Assembly (NCBI RefSeq): GCF_007655005.1 | Contig: NZ_SZVW01000024.1 | Coordinates: 62,001 to 126,000, forward strand | DNA: 64,000 nt | From: Streptomyces tibetensis | GTDB taxonomy: Bacteria > Actinomycetota > Actinomycetes > Streptomycetales > Streptomycetaceae | Direction of reading: 5' to 3' | Part shown: one piece after another, positions 7,432 through 18,024 of the stretch | How the letters are laid out: the number at the start of each line of letters is the position of its first letter | How positions within the stretch are numbered: position 1 is the stretch's first letter | The notes under the pieces: model-generated | Seen by the model: only the letters and a program-made list of their open reading frames with translations | What the model was told of the DNA's origin: nothing | Database searches by the model: none | Position numbers and translations under genes: made by a program

Positions 7432-8820
7432 TCAGCCCCTCAGCGCGTCGAGCTGGTCCAGGAACCACTGGGCCGGTGGCAGGGCCGTCGCCGCCGCGGC
7501 CAGGCGCTTGGTGCGTTCGGCGCGTTCCTCCGGGCGCATCGACAGCGCCTCGTGCAGGGCCGTCGCCGTGCCCGTCACGTCGTAGGGGTTCACCGTGATC
7601 GCGTCCTCGCCCAGCTCCTCGTGCGCCCCGGCCTCCCGCGACAGCACCAGCGCGCAGCCCCCGTCGGAGACGACCGGGACCTCCTTGGCGACGAGGTTCA
7701 TGCCGTCGCGGATGGGGTTGACGAGGGCCACGTCGGCCAGCCGGTAGGCGGCGAGCGAGCGGGCGAAGTCGTCCTTGACGTGCAGGACGACCGGCTTCCA
7801 GCCCGGCGTGCCGTACTCGGCGTTGATCTCGTCGGCGAGCCGCTGCACCTCGGCCGTGTAGTCCCGGTACACCGCGAGGTCCTGCCGGGAGGGGTAGGCG
7901 AAGGCGACGTGCACCACCTGCTCGCGCCACTCGGCGTGCGCCTCCAGCAGCCGCCGGTAGGCCAGCAGGCCGCGCACGATGTTCTTGGACAGCTCGGTGC
8001 GGTCCACCCGGACGATGGTGCGGCGGCCCTCGCCGATCTCCTGCCGCAGCGCGGCCATCCGCTCCTCGACGTCCGGCTCGTGGGCCCGCCCCCGCAGGAA
8101 GTCCGCGTCGGCGCCGAGGCCGTGCACCCCGACCCTGGTGCCGCCGAGCCCGCCCGCGAACCGCTCGGCGCAGGCGGTGAACGCCTCCGCCCACCGCTCG
8201 GTGAGGAAGCCCAGCCGGTCCGCGCCGAGCATGCCGCGCAGCACCTGCCCGGCCACGTCGTCCGGCAGCATCCGGAAGTACTCCGGCGGCGCCCACGGCG
8301 TGTGCGAGAAATGCCCGATACGCAGGTCGGGCCGCAGCTCGCGGAGCATGCCCGGCACCAGCGTCAGGTGGTAGTCCTGCACCACGACCGCCGCGCCCTG
8401 CCCGGCCTCCTCGGCCAGTGCCTCGGCGAACGCCCGGTTGTACGCCTCGTAGGACGCCCACTGCCGCCGGAACTCCGTGTCGAAGACGGGCTCCAGCGGC
8501 GTCTGGTAGAGCATGTGGTGCACGAACCACAGGACCGAGTTGGCGATGCCGTTGTACGCGTCGGCGTGCACGTCGGCCGGGATGTCCAGCATCCGCACGC
8601 CGTCCTCGCCGACGCCCCGCCGCACCGCCTCCCGGTCGCCGTCGGAGAGCGCCGAGCACACCCACAGCGCGTCCGCGTCCGAGCCGATCGCGGAGAGCCC
8701 GGAGACCAGCCCGCCGCCGCCCCGCTTGGCGTCCAGCGAACCGTCCTCGCCCACCGTGTACGAGACCGGGCCACGGTTGGAGGCCACCAGCACCTGTGCA
8801 GCACCGTACGTCGAAGCCAT
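7432..8820 (-). CDS. otsA: Trehalose-6-phosphate synthase OtsA
   Basis: 462 aa GT20 retaining glycosyltransferase: UDP- or GDP-glucose plus glucose-6-P gives trehalose-6-P. Diagnostic segments are LVASNRGPVSY at the N-terminus, SHTPWAPPEYFRMLP in the middle, and NPIRDGMNLVAKE then SREAGAHEELG in the C-terminal nucleotide-sugar domain. The ATG at 8820 has GAGG just before it; a TTG nine bases upstream is an alternative. It lies between gpgS and otsB in an apparent three-gene operon for osmoprotectants and reserve sugars. Streptomyces also make trehalose by GlgE/TreS-linked routes, so this is one of several sources. Confidence 0.95.
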   Translation of the reverse strand: MASTYGAAQVLVASNRGPVSYTVGEDGSLDAKRGGGGLVSGLSAIGSDADALWVCSALSDGDREAVRRGVGEDGVRMLDIPADVHADAYNGIANSVLWFVHHMLYQTPLEPVFDTEFRRQWASYEAYNRAFAEALAEEAGQGAAVVVQDYHLTLVPGMLRELRPDLRIGHFSHTPWAPPEYFRMLPDDVAGQVLRGMLGADRLGFLTERWAEAFTACAERFAGGLGGTRVGVHGLGADADFLRGRAHEPDVEERMAALRQEIGEGRRTIVRVDRTELSKNIVRGLLAYRRLLEAHAEWREQVVHVAFAYPSRQDLAVYRDYTAEVQRLADEINAEYGTPGWKPVVLHVKDDFARSLAAYRLADVALVNPIRDGMNLVAKEVPVVSDGGCALVLSREAGAHEELGEDAITVNPYDVTGTATALHEALSMRPEERAERTKRLAAAATALPPAQWFLDQLDALRG

Positions 8821-8893
8821 AAACCTCAACCTAGCCCGGCCCCCGAACGCTCAAACGTGCGGATCTGCCGCGCCCGGCCGAAAACGGCCCCGG

Positions 8894-9838
8894 TCAGGCC
8901 GCCTTCCGCGCCTGGTACTCGGCGATCTCCACCATCGGCGGACGCTCCTCGGTGTCCACGGAGTACGTCCGCGGCTCGAAGCCGTCCGCCCCCCGCTCGA
9001 ACTGGGTCAGGGACGGCCGGATCAGATGCCCGCGCGCCAGCCGCAACTGGGCCGTGCGGTAGATCGCGGCGGCCATCCGGCCCAGCGCCTGCCCGTCCTG
9101 GTGCCGGTGCTTGCGCACCCCCACGTCCACCTGGGCGAGGGCGTCCAGGCCCGCCAGGTGCAGGGCGTCCACCAGCATGCCCAGCTCCACGCCGTACCCG
9201 ACCGGGAACGGCAGCTGCTCCAGCAGCGAGCGGCGGGCCGCGTACTCGCCGCCGAGCGGCTGCACGAAGCCGGCCAGCTGCGGCCAGTGCATGTTGAGCA
9301 GCGGGCGCGCCATCAGCTCGGTGACCCGGCCGCCCTGCCCGGCTGCGCCGGCGAGCGGGCGGTCGTACATGGCCTTCACCAGGTCCACGTCCGGGTCCGT
9401 GAGCAGCGGGCCCACGATCCCCGAGACGAAGTCGGACGAGAAGTCCCTCAGGTCCGCGTCGACGAAGCAGACGATGTCCCCGCGGGTGACGAGCAACGAA
9501 CGCCACAGCACCTCGCCCTTGCCGGGCACGGCGGGCAGCCGCGGGAGTATCCCGTCCCGGTGCACCACCCGCGCGCCCGCGGCGGCGGCCACCTCGGACG
9601 TACGGTCGGTCGACCCCGAGTCGACGACGACCAGCTCGTCGACGAGCGGGACCTGCCGCATCAGATCATGACGGATGACGGAGGCGATGTCGCCGACCGT
9701 CGCCTCCTCGTTGAGCGCGGGCAGCACGACACTGACCGTCTGGCCCGTGCGCTGCTTGGCGGCGAGAATCTGGTGGAGCGGGCGCTCGTTCGCGGACCAG
9801 GAACGGGTGCTCAGCCAGCGTTCGACTTCTTCCAGCAC
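8894..9838 (-). CDS. gpgS: Glucosyl-3-phosphoglycerate synthase-type glycosyltransferase GpgS
   Basis: 314 aa GT-A fold transferase: NDP-glucose plus 3-phosphoglycerate gives glucosyl-3-phosphoglycerate, precursor of glucosylglycerate. Seen: the N-terminal VSVVLPALNEEATVG nucleotide-binding loop, VDSGSTDRT, and the metal-binding DAD in CFVDADLRDF. The acceptor-site region LLNMHWPQLAGFVQPLGGEYA and the conserved HRHQDGQALGRMA tail are also present. The GTG at 9838 is chosen because AAAGGAG lies eight bases upstream and family members begin at LEEVERWL; an ATG at 9910 would add 24 unconserved residues. It is first in an operon with otsA-otsB, 73 bp apart, consistent with a compatible-solute block. 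Its start is divergent from the SAM riboswitch. Confidence 0.88.
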   Translation of the reverse strand: MLEEVERWLSTRSWSANERPLHQILAAKQRTGQTVSVVLPALNEEATVGDIASVIRHDLMRQVPLVDELVVVDSGSTDRTSEVAAAAGARVVHRDGILPRLPAVPGKGEVLWRSLLVTRGDIVCFVDADLRDFSSDFVSGIVGPLLTDPDVDLVKAMYDRPLAGAAGQGGRVTELMARPLLNMHWPQLAGFVQPLGGEYAARRSLLEQLPFPVGYGVELGMLVDALHLAGLDALAQVDVGVRKHRHQDGQALGRMAAAIYRTAQLRLARGHLIRPSLTQFERGADGFEPRTYSVDTEERPPMVEIAEYQARKAA

Positions 9839-10020
9839 CGTGGCGGCTCCTTTGCGTGCTCTCTGCGGGACGGACTGCCCGCCGCGGTAGCGGCTGACGG
9901 GTACAGTCATCTCGCGGTTCGGACGACTGTCTCAACTGTCCTGGTCGTCGGTTACAGTCTTGAACAAGGCGGATGACCATCGCATGTCCGGGGTCACCCG
10001 CCGCCTACAACCACATACAG

Positions 10021-10173
10021 CTCATCCAGAGGGGCAGAGGGAAACGGCCCGATGAAGCCCCGGCAACCCTCCAGTCGGTACTCGTAGGTCACTGGCGACC
10101 ACACGCGCGAGGCTCCCGGCTCGGGAAGGTGCCAAATCCGTCTCACGGCGAGATGCGTCGTGAGGAAGATGAG
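10021..10173 (+). ncRNA. SAM-I (S-box) riboswitch upstream of metM
   Basis: The leader shows the S-box layout. P1 pairs CTCATC (10021-10026) with GATGAG (10168-10173). Then comes the conserved core AGAGGGAAACGGCCCGATGA and CCCGGCAACCCTCC, a variable P3 arm, and the conserved GGTGCCAAATCC at 10128-10139. The closing P1 strand runs straight into a purine-rich GAGGAGAAAGGG just before the ATG at 10194. SAM binding could therefore hide the ribosome site; a short GAGG/CCTC pairing is also possible. It senses S-adenosylmethionine and should switch the downstream gene off. This fits a methionine-pathway gene, not a threonine one. Confidence 0.9.
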
Positions 10174-10193
10174 GAGAAAGGGCCTCGCCTCAC

Positions 10194-11480
10194 ATGGCTG
10201 CGCAGACTGTTGCAAGCACCACTGAATCCACCGTAGACCTCGGCCCCGCCGCAGCGCTCAGCTGCCGCGAGTGCGGCCACCGCGTACCCCTCGGCCCGGT
10301 CTTCGCGTGCCAGGAGTGTTTCGGCCCGCTGGAGATCGCCTACGACTTCTCGGCCTACGAAACCGAAGAGCTCCGCAAGCGCATCGAAGCGGGCCCCGCG
10401 AACATCTGGCGCTACGCCCCGCTGCTGCCCGTCCCCGCCGACGTGGCGGACAAGCCGAACATCAACCCGGGCTGGACCGCGCTGGTCAAGGCCGACAACC
10501 TCGCGCGCGAGCTGGGTGTCGACGCCGGCAAGCTGTTCGTGAAGGACGACTCCGGCAACCCGACGCACTCCTTCAAGGACCGCGTCGTCGCCCAGGCCCT
10601 GGAGGCCGCCCGCGCCTTCGGCTTCACCACGCTCTCCTGCTCCTCCACCGGCAACCTCGCCGGTGCGGTGGGCGCCGCCGCGGCCCGCGCCGGCTTCCGC
10701 TCCTGCGTGTTCATCCCGCACGACCTGGAGCAGGGCAAGGTCGTCATGGCCGCGATCTACGGCGGCGAGCTCGTCGGCATCGAGGGCAACTACGACGACG
10801 TGAACCGCTTCTGCTCCGAGCTGATCGGCGACCCGGCCGGTGAGGGCTGGGGCTTCGTCAACGTCAACCTGCGGCCGTACTACGCGGAGGGTTCCAAGAC
10901 CCTGGCGTACGAGATCTGTGAGCAGCTCGGCTGGCAGCTGCCGGACCAGCTCGTGGTGCCGATCGCCTCCGGCTCGCAGCTCACGAAGATCGACAAGGGC
11001 CTGCAGGAGCTGATCAAGCTCGGTCTGGTCGAGGACAAGCCGTACAAGATCTTCGGTGCGCAGGCGCTCGGCTGTTCGCCGGTGTCCACGGCGTTCAAGG
11101 CCGGGCACGACGTGGTGCGTCCGCAGAAGCCGGACACCATCGCCAAGTCCCTCGCCATCGGCAACCCGGCGGACGGGCCGTACGTGCTGGACATCGCGCG
11201 GCGGACCGGTGGTGCGGTGGAGGACGTGACGGACGAGCAGGTCGTCGAGGCGATCAAGCTGCTGGCGCGGACCGAGGGTGTGTTCGCGGAGACCGCCGGT
11301 GGGGTGACGGTCGGCGTGACGAAGAAGCTGCTGGAGAACGGGCTGCTGGACCCGTCGAAGTCGATTGTCGTGCTGAACACGGGTGACGGTCTGAAGACGC
11401 TGGATGCGGTGGCTGGGACTGGGCTCACCGCGACGATCCGTCCCAACCTTGATTCGTTCCGTGAGGCTGGGCTCGTCTGA
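10194..11480 (+). CDS. metM: MetM-type homocysteine synthase (threonine-synthase family, uses O-phosphohomoserine)
   Basis: 428 aa fold-type II PLP enzyme. A small zinc-ribbon-like motif (cysteines 24, 27, 39, 42) precedes the catalytic domain. The PLP lysine is K128 in SGNPTHSFKDR, and the phosphate-binding loop is SSTGNLAGAVG. By homology alone it would be called threonine synthase (ThrC). Three facts here favour MetM, the Streptomyces enzyme that turns O-phosphohomoserine into homocysteine: a SAM riboswitch in its leader, a sulfur-carrier gene 91 bp downstream on the same strand, and published conservation of the metM-metO pair in Streptomyces. If correct, it draws O-phosphohomoserine away from threonine synthesis. 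A true thrC should exist elsewhere in the genome. The ThrC/MetM distinction is inference from context. Confidence 0.78.
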   Translation: MAAQTVASTTESTVDLGPAAALSCRECGHRVPLGPVFACQECFGPLEIAYDFSAYETEELRKRIEAGPANIWRYAPLLPVPADVADKPNINPGWTALVKADNLARELGVDAGKLFVKDDSGNPTHSFKDRVVAQALEAARAFGFTTLSCSSTGNLAGAVGAAAARAGFRSCVFIPHDLEQGKVVMAAIYGGELVGIEGNYDDVNRFCSELIGDPAGEGWGFVNVNLRPYYAEGSKTLAYEICEQLGWQLPDQLVVPIASGSQLTKIDKGLQELIKLGLVEDKPYKIFGAQALGCSPVSTAFKAGHDVVRPQKPDTIAKSLAIGNPADGPYVLDIARRTGGAVEDVTDEQVVEAIKLLARTEGVFAETAGGVTVGVTKKLLENGLLDPSKSIVVLNTGDGLKTLDAVAGTGLTATIRPNLDSFREAGLV

Positions 11481-11511
11481 TCGTTGTCGCCTGCGGGCCG
11501 GTGGGGGCTAA

Positions 11512-11533
11512 TCGCGCAGTTCCCCGCGCCCCT
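11512..11533. repeat. Dispersed 22-bp Streptomyces repeat, copy 3
   Basis: Exact copy of the repeat at 3736. It is placed between metM and metO, so it lies inside the presumed bicistronic transcript. It ends 23 bp before the metO ribosome site. Confidence 0.85.
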
Positions 11534-11571
11534 AAAAGCAGGTCTGCTACCCAACCGGAGGTATTGAAGTC

Positions 11572-11847
11572 ATGAGCGTCACCGTTCGCATCCCCACCAT
11601 CCTGCGTACCTACACCGGCGGGCAGGCCGAGGTCGCCGCCGAGGGCGCGAACCTCGGCGAGGTCATCGCCGACCTGGAGAAGAACCACACCGGGATCGCC
11701 GCCCGCGTGCTGGACGACCAGGGCAAGCTGCGGCGGTTCGTCAACGTCTACGTCAACGACGACGACGTGCGGTTCGAGCAGGGTCTTGAGACGGCGACGC
11801 CGGACGGTGCCGGTGTGTCGATCATTCCCGCCGTCGCCGGCGGCTGA
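11572..11847 (+). CDS. metO: MetO-type sulfur carrier protein (MoaD/ThiS ubiquitin-like fold)
   Basis: 91 aa beta-grasp protein ending in the diagnostic C-terminal Gly-Gly (VAGG). Such carriers are adenylated at the terminal glycine and converted to a thiocarboxylate that donates sulfide. The pattern IPTILRTYTGGQAEV, DLEKNHTGIAARVLDDQGKLRRFVNVYVNDDDVRF and ISIIPAVAGG is typical of MoaD/CysO relatives. GGAGG lies ten bases before the ATG. Position directly after the riboswitch-controlled metM gene makes it the likely sulfur donor for homocysteine formation (MetO) and not a molybdopterin or thiamine carrier. The E1-like activating enzyme is not in the window. A strong hairpin follows 56 bp after the stop. 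Confidence 0.85.
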   Translation: MSVTVRIPTILRTYTGGQAEVAAEGANLGEVIADLEKNHTGIAARVLDDQGKLRRFVNVYVNDDDVRFEQGLETATPDGAGVSIIPAVAGG

Positions 11848-11903
11848 ACCGGTCGACCGGCTTGATTGTTACCTTCGGTAACGACAGTCACTGAGAGTTT
11901 ATC

Positions 11904-11942
11904 GAATTGCCCCCTCCGTGAGAGAAGCGGAGGGGGCAATTC
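11904..11942 (+). terminator. Strong hairpin terminator after metO
   Basis: A perfect 15-bp stem (11904-11918 with 11928-11942, from GAATTGCCCCC...) closes a 9-base loop. There is no U-tract, as is usual in Streptomyces. It should end the metM-metO transcript. Confidence 0.85.
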
Positions 11943-12293
11943 TGTGTGGTTGAGCGGGGTACAGTTGGGGAACACGGTCCCGATTCCCTGATCGGAACCC
12001 TGAATTCCCGCTACGAGCCCGACAAGATGTAGCCAAAGTGTGTACGTCTTTTGCGGCTTTTGTTCCCTTTGTGTGGCCCGACTTGCCCTGAATTCGGGCG
12101 AATTCTCCCCACATTCCGGACCCTGCGCGTCCAGAATTCTCGTCCGATTGACCTGTTGCAGACGGCAGTTGGACAGATACATTCAGCCGCGGTCGACGCG
12201 TTCCGGCGCACGCCCCCAACCGTGGGGGGTGAGGTCTGACCCGGGTTCACGAAGTGTGGATCTGTGCAAGGGCCAGTAATAGGGGAGTTAGGC
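11943..12293 (+). promoter_or_regulatory. Long gene-free leader/promoter region of the cold-shock gene
   Basis: About 350 bases without a believable gene and clearly less G+C-rich than the surroundings. It holds four GAATTC hexamers (12002, 12090, 12100, 12134), two of them exactly 10 bp apart, and pyrimidine runs such as CTTTTGCGGCTTTTGTTCCC at 12048-12067. A long AT-richer leader is typical of cspA-type genes, where the 5' UTR acts as a temperature-responsive element. No unambiguous -35/-10 pair is called. Short open frames crossing it lack codon bias. Confidence 0.5.
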
Positions 12294-12497
12294 ATGGCTC
12301 AGGGCACCGTCAAGTGGTTCAACGCGGAGAAGGGGTACGGCTTCATCGCGGTCGACGGTGGTGCGGATGTTTTCGTCCACTACAGCGCGATTCAGATGGA
12401 CGGCTACCGCACCCTTGAAGAGGGCCAGCGGGTCGAGTTCGAGATCTCGCAGGGCCAGAAGGGACCGCAGGCCGACATGGTTCGCGTCGCTGCCTGA
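12294..12497 (+). CDS. CspA-family cold-shock protein
   Basis: 67 aa single cold-shock domain: a five-stranded OB fold with RNP1 KGYGFI and RNP2 VFVHYSAI. It binds single-stranded RNA/DNA as an RNA chaperone. Length matches Streptomyces CspA proteins (66-67 aa). The ATG at 12294 is preceded by GGGGAG at six bases; an in-frame ATG 30 bases upstream would add an unconserved tail. It is monocistronic, with a long AT-richer leader and a terminator hairpin 42 bp after the stop. A second, longer cold-shock protein is encoded at 48759. Confidence 0.96.
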   Translation: MAQGTVKWFNAEKGYGFIAVDGGADVFVHYSAIQMDGYRTLEEGQRVEFEISQGQKGPQADMVRVAA

Positions 12498-12538
12498 ACG
12501 CGCACCACGACCAACGCTCACGCGACCGGTCTTCTCAG

Positions 12539-12570
12539 AAGGGCCCGTACCCCCCGGGGTGCGGGCCCTT
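12539..12570 (+). terminator. Terminator hairpin after the cold-shock gene
   Basis: AAGGGCCCGTAC (12539-12550) pairs with GTGCGGGCCCTT (12559-12570), a 12-bp stem with one G-U pair and an 8-base loop. It separates the csp transcript from groEL2. The rest of the 12498-12832 gap holds the groEL2 operators and a G+C-rich leader with a GGAGGG ribosome site. Confidence 0.85.
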
Positions 12571-12641
12571 CGGCCTGTTCGAACGGCCCGCGGGGCGGTG
12601 TTCGCGGGCGGCTGACGCCCCTGCCCGATCCCCGGGAGGCG

Positions 12642-12668
12642 CTTGCACTCGCAGGGGTCGAGTGCTAA
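12642..12668. promoter_or_regulatory. CIRCE operator 1 (HrcA) upstream of groEL2
   Basis: CTTGCACTC - 9 bases - GAGTGCTAA, matching the CIRCE inverted repeat (TTAGCACTC-N9-GAGTGCTAA) at all but two bases of the left arm. A TTGCAC (12643-12648) lies 17 bp from TAATCA (12666-12671), so a sigma-HrdB promoter may be embedded in the operator. Confidence 0.9.
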
Positions 12669-12676
12669 TCATTGCG

Positions 12677-12703
12677 TTAGCACTCTGAAGGTGAGAGTGA
12701 CAA
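12677..12703. promoter_or_regulatory. CIRCE operator 2 (HrcA) upstream of groEL2
   Basis: TTAGCACTC - 9 bases - GAGTGACAA: the left arm is a perfect CIRCE half and the right arm has one or two changes. It starts only 9 bp after CIRCE 1, so two HrcA dimers could sit side by side. HrcA loses its grip on heat shock. Confidence 0.9.
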
Positions 12704-12832
12704 CGTAAGGACCGGGTCGGTGAGGCCCGCAGGCCAAGTGGGGGAAGGAACCCACGAGGCAAGCGAGCCGTCCGTCGCGGGCGCGGGCGCGGTCCGAAGT
12801 AATCACCCCCAGTCCTGGAGGGACCACTTCAC

Positions 12833-14455
<1,623 letters not shown>

Positions 14456-14483
14456 TCGACCCCAGGGTTGATCAACGTCCTTA

Positions 14484-14527
14484 CCGAGGGCGGCACCTCC
14501 TGTTCCGGCAGGAGGTGCCGCCCTCGG
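14484..14527 (+). terminator. 19-bp terminator hairpin after groEL2
   Basis: A perfect 19-bp stem (14484-14502 with 14509-14527) around the 6-base loop TTCCGG, starting 29 bp after the groEL2 stop. No U-run follows. It is the strongest hairpin in the window. Confidence 0.93.
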
Positions 14528-14653
14528 GCGTGTCCGGGACACCTGCTGGGCGGGTGGCCGGGATCACAGTGGGGCCGGGATGGCGGGGCGGGACCGGATG
14601 GTTGAAGGTTAGGTCCGTCCTATGCGCATGCACATACCTCCCGGTATCCGAAA

Positions 14654-15793
14654 GTGAGCCCCCACGTGACTGTCGCCGCCTCCGCTTCCCGCGCCGCCGA
14701 AATCCTGTCCCGGCCCGTAACGCTGGGCGGCCTGACCGTTCCGAACCGGATCGCGATGGCGCCTATGACCCGCATGTTCTCCCCGGGCGGCGTGCCCGGC
14801 GAGGACGTCGTGTCGTACTACGCGCGCCGCGCCGCCGCCGGAGTCGGCCTGATCGTCACCGAGGGCACCTATGTCGGCCACGAGTCGGCCGGGCAGAGCG
14901 ACAGCGTGCCGCGGTTCCACGGCGACGAGCAGCTCGCGGGCTGGGCGAAGGTCGCCGAGGCGGTGCACGCCGCGGGCGGCACGATCGTGCCGCAGCTGTG
15001 GCACATCGGCATGGTCCGCAACCAGGGCGAGCCCCCGTTCGCCGACGCCCCGGCCGTCGGCCCCTCCGGCCTGCGCATCGGCGGCGACGAGCCCACCGGC
15101 AAGGCCATGACGCAGGCCGACATCGACGCCGTGATCGGCGCGTTCGCCGAGGCCGCGGCCGCCGCCGAGCGCATCGGCTTCGACGGTGTCGAACTCCACG
15201 GCGCCCACGGCTACCTGCTCGACCAGTTCCTCTGGGAGGGCACCAACCGCCGCACCGACGCCTACGGCGGCGACCGGGTCGCCCGCGCCAAGCTCTCGGA
15301 GGAGATCGTCGCGGCCGTCCGCGAGAACGTCTCCGCCGACTTCCCCGTCATCTTCCGCTACTCCCAGTGGAAGCAGGAGGCCTACCGCGCCCGCCTCGCC
15401 GAGACGCCGGAGGAGCTGGAGTCCATCCTCGCCCCGCTGGCCGCCGCCGGTGTCGACGCCTTCCACGCCTCCACCCGCCGCTACTGGGTCCCCGAGTTCG
15501 ACGACTCGGACCTCAACCTGGCCGGCTGGACCAAGAAGCTCACCGGCAAGCCCACCATCACCGTCGGCTCGGTCGGCCTGGACGGTACCGACTTCCTCAA
15601 GTCCTTCCAGGGCCAGGGCGCCGAAGTCGGTGACCTCGACAACCTCCTCGACCGCTTCGAGCGCGACGAGTTCGACATGGTCGCCGTCGGCCGCGCCCTG
15701 CTCCAGGACCCCGAGTGGGCCCGCAAGGTGCTCGACGGCCGCTTCGAGGAGCTGGCCCCCTACAACCCGGCGGCGCTGAAGACCCTCAGCTGA
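14654..15793 (+). CDS. Old Yellow Enzyme-family NADH:flavin oxidoreductase
   Basis: 379 aa TIM-barrel FMN enzyme. It begins LGGLTVPNRIAMAPMTR and contains the loop PQLWHIG with the substrate-binding histidine, DGVELHGAHGYLLDQFL, and the phosphate-binding end VGRALLQDPEWARKV. It should reduce activated C=C bonds (enals, enones, nitro compounds) with NAD(P)H. The GTG at 14654 is used; a second GTG four codons in is also possible. It is apparently monocistronic, 198 bp after groEL2, with short palindromes upstream (for example ATGCGCAT near 14622). These could bind a TetR/MarR-type regulator, but no regulator gene adjoins. Confidence 0.92.
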   Translation: MSPHVTVAASASRAAEILSRPVTLGGLTVPNRIAMAPMTRMFSPGGVPGEDVVSYYARRAAAGVGLIVTEGTYVGHESAGQSDSVPRFHGDEQLAGWAKVAEAVHAAGGTIVPQLWHIGMVRNQGEPPFADAPAVGPSGLRIGGDEPTGKAMTQADIDAVIGAFAEAAAAAERIGFDGVELHGAHGYLLDQFLWEGTNRRTDAYGGDRVARAKLSEEIVAAVRENVSADFPVIFRYSQWKQEAYRARLAETPEELESILAPLAAAGVDAFHASTRRYWVPEFDDSDLNLAGWTKKLTGKPTITVGSVGLDGTDFLKSFQGQGAEVGDLDNLLDRFERDEFDMVAVGRALLQDPEWARKVLDGRFEELAPYNPAALKTLS

Positions 15794-15882
15794 CCTCCCT
15801 CGCCAGAGAGTCTGGATCTGCTTGCGTCAGTCAAGGACACTGACCGAGCGCCTGTTCACCGGCACCGAGTGAGGAGATCCAG

Positions 15883-17436
<1,554 letters not shown>

Positions 17437-17440
17437 GGGC

Positions 17441-18019
17441 CTAGAGGTTGCCCATCGGCTCGATGTCGACCCGCACGGGTGTCCCCCACACCCGCAGCAC
17501 CTCGTAGTCGGTGAACTCGTGCACCAGGCGGTACGCCATCGCGGCCCGGGGAGCCTTGCGCTGGGCGTTGATGAACAGCTCCGCCTCGCGTCGGTCCCGG
17601 CGCGGGGTGCCGCACAGCTGCCAGGCCTGGCCGTTCCACAGCTCTGCCAGCCAGCGCTGCTGGGGCTGGGGACGGTCGCCGCGCACGCCGTAGCGGGACG
17701 GCGTGGGCTCGGTCTGCGGCTGCTGCGGGGCGGGTCCGTTGAACTCGTTCCGGCGGGCTGCCCTGCGGCGCGTCTCGCACAGCAGGCACAGATCGGGGGC
17801 GGCCTCGTCGACCGGGCCGTTCGGGTGCTCGGGGCAGCGGGTAGTGGGCGCGGCGCCCGTGACACTCTCGTCCAGCAGGTCCAGGGCGCGCTTCAGGTCG
17901 GCTTTGACCTCGTGCAGTTTGCCGTCCGGGGTGTCGGCGGACAGGGCCTCCCCGTGCTCGCCGAGGAGACGGAGGGCACGGCCCAGGGCGGTGAGCTGAG
18001 CGTGGTTCATGGTGCCCAT
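17441..18019 (-). CDS. Uncharacterised protein with a putative zinc-binding C/H cluster
   Basis: 192 aa from the ATG at 18019 (a second ATG three codons later is equally plausible). No family is recognised with certainty. The N-terminal ~55 residues are helical and charged (TALGRALRLLGEHGE, LKRALDLLDESVTG). A CPEH...CLLC cluster then looks like a small zinc site, and a polar linker follows. The C-terminal ~85 residues (LWNGQAWQLCGTPRRDRREAELFINAQ and so on) read as a small alpha/beta domain. It begins five bases after the stop of the Uma2-type gene, so the pair is co-transcribed. Similar proteins accompany phage- or ICE-like Streptomyces regions, but that is recollection of context, not proof. 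Confidence 0.7.
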   Translation of the reverse strand: MGTMNHAQLTALGRALRLLGEHGEALSADTPDGKLHEVKADLKRALDLLDESVTGAAPTTRCPEHPNGPVDEAAPDLCLLCETRRRAARRNEFNGPAPQQPQTEPTPSRYGVRGDRPQPQQRWLAELWNGQAWQLCGTPRRDRREAELFINAQRKAPRAAMAYRLVHEFTDYEVLRVWGTPVRVDIEPMGNL

Positions 18020-18024
18020 TGTCC

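Noticed and set aside
9973..10236. 87-codon plus-strand frame over the metM leader
   Set aside because: It coincides with the SAM riboswitch, overlaps the metM start and has no codon bias, so it is non-coding RNA.
10194..11480. Simple annotation as threonine synthase (thrC)
   Set aside because: Homology allows it, but the SAM riboswitch and the adjacent -GG carrier fit homocysteine synthesis better. The alternative is kept in the feature note.
11572..11847. Molybdopterin (MoaD) or thiamine (ThiS) carrier
   Set aside because: The fold is shared, but no molybdopterin or thiamine genes adjoin and it follows the riboswitch-controlled enzyme gene.
14600..14653. Palindromes ATGCGCAT and TACCTCCCGGTA upstream of the ene-reductase as a defined operator
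   Set aside because: Both are short and common by chance. No regulator gene adjoins and no family consensus matches.
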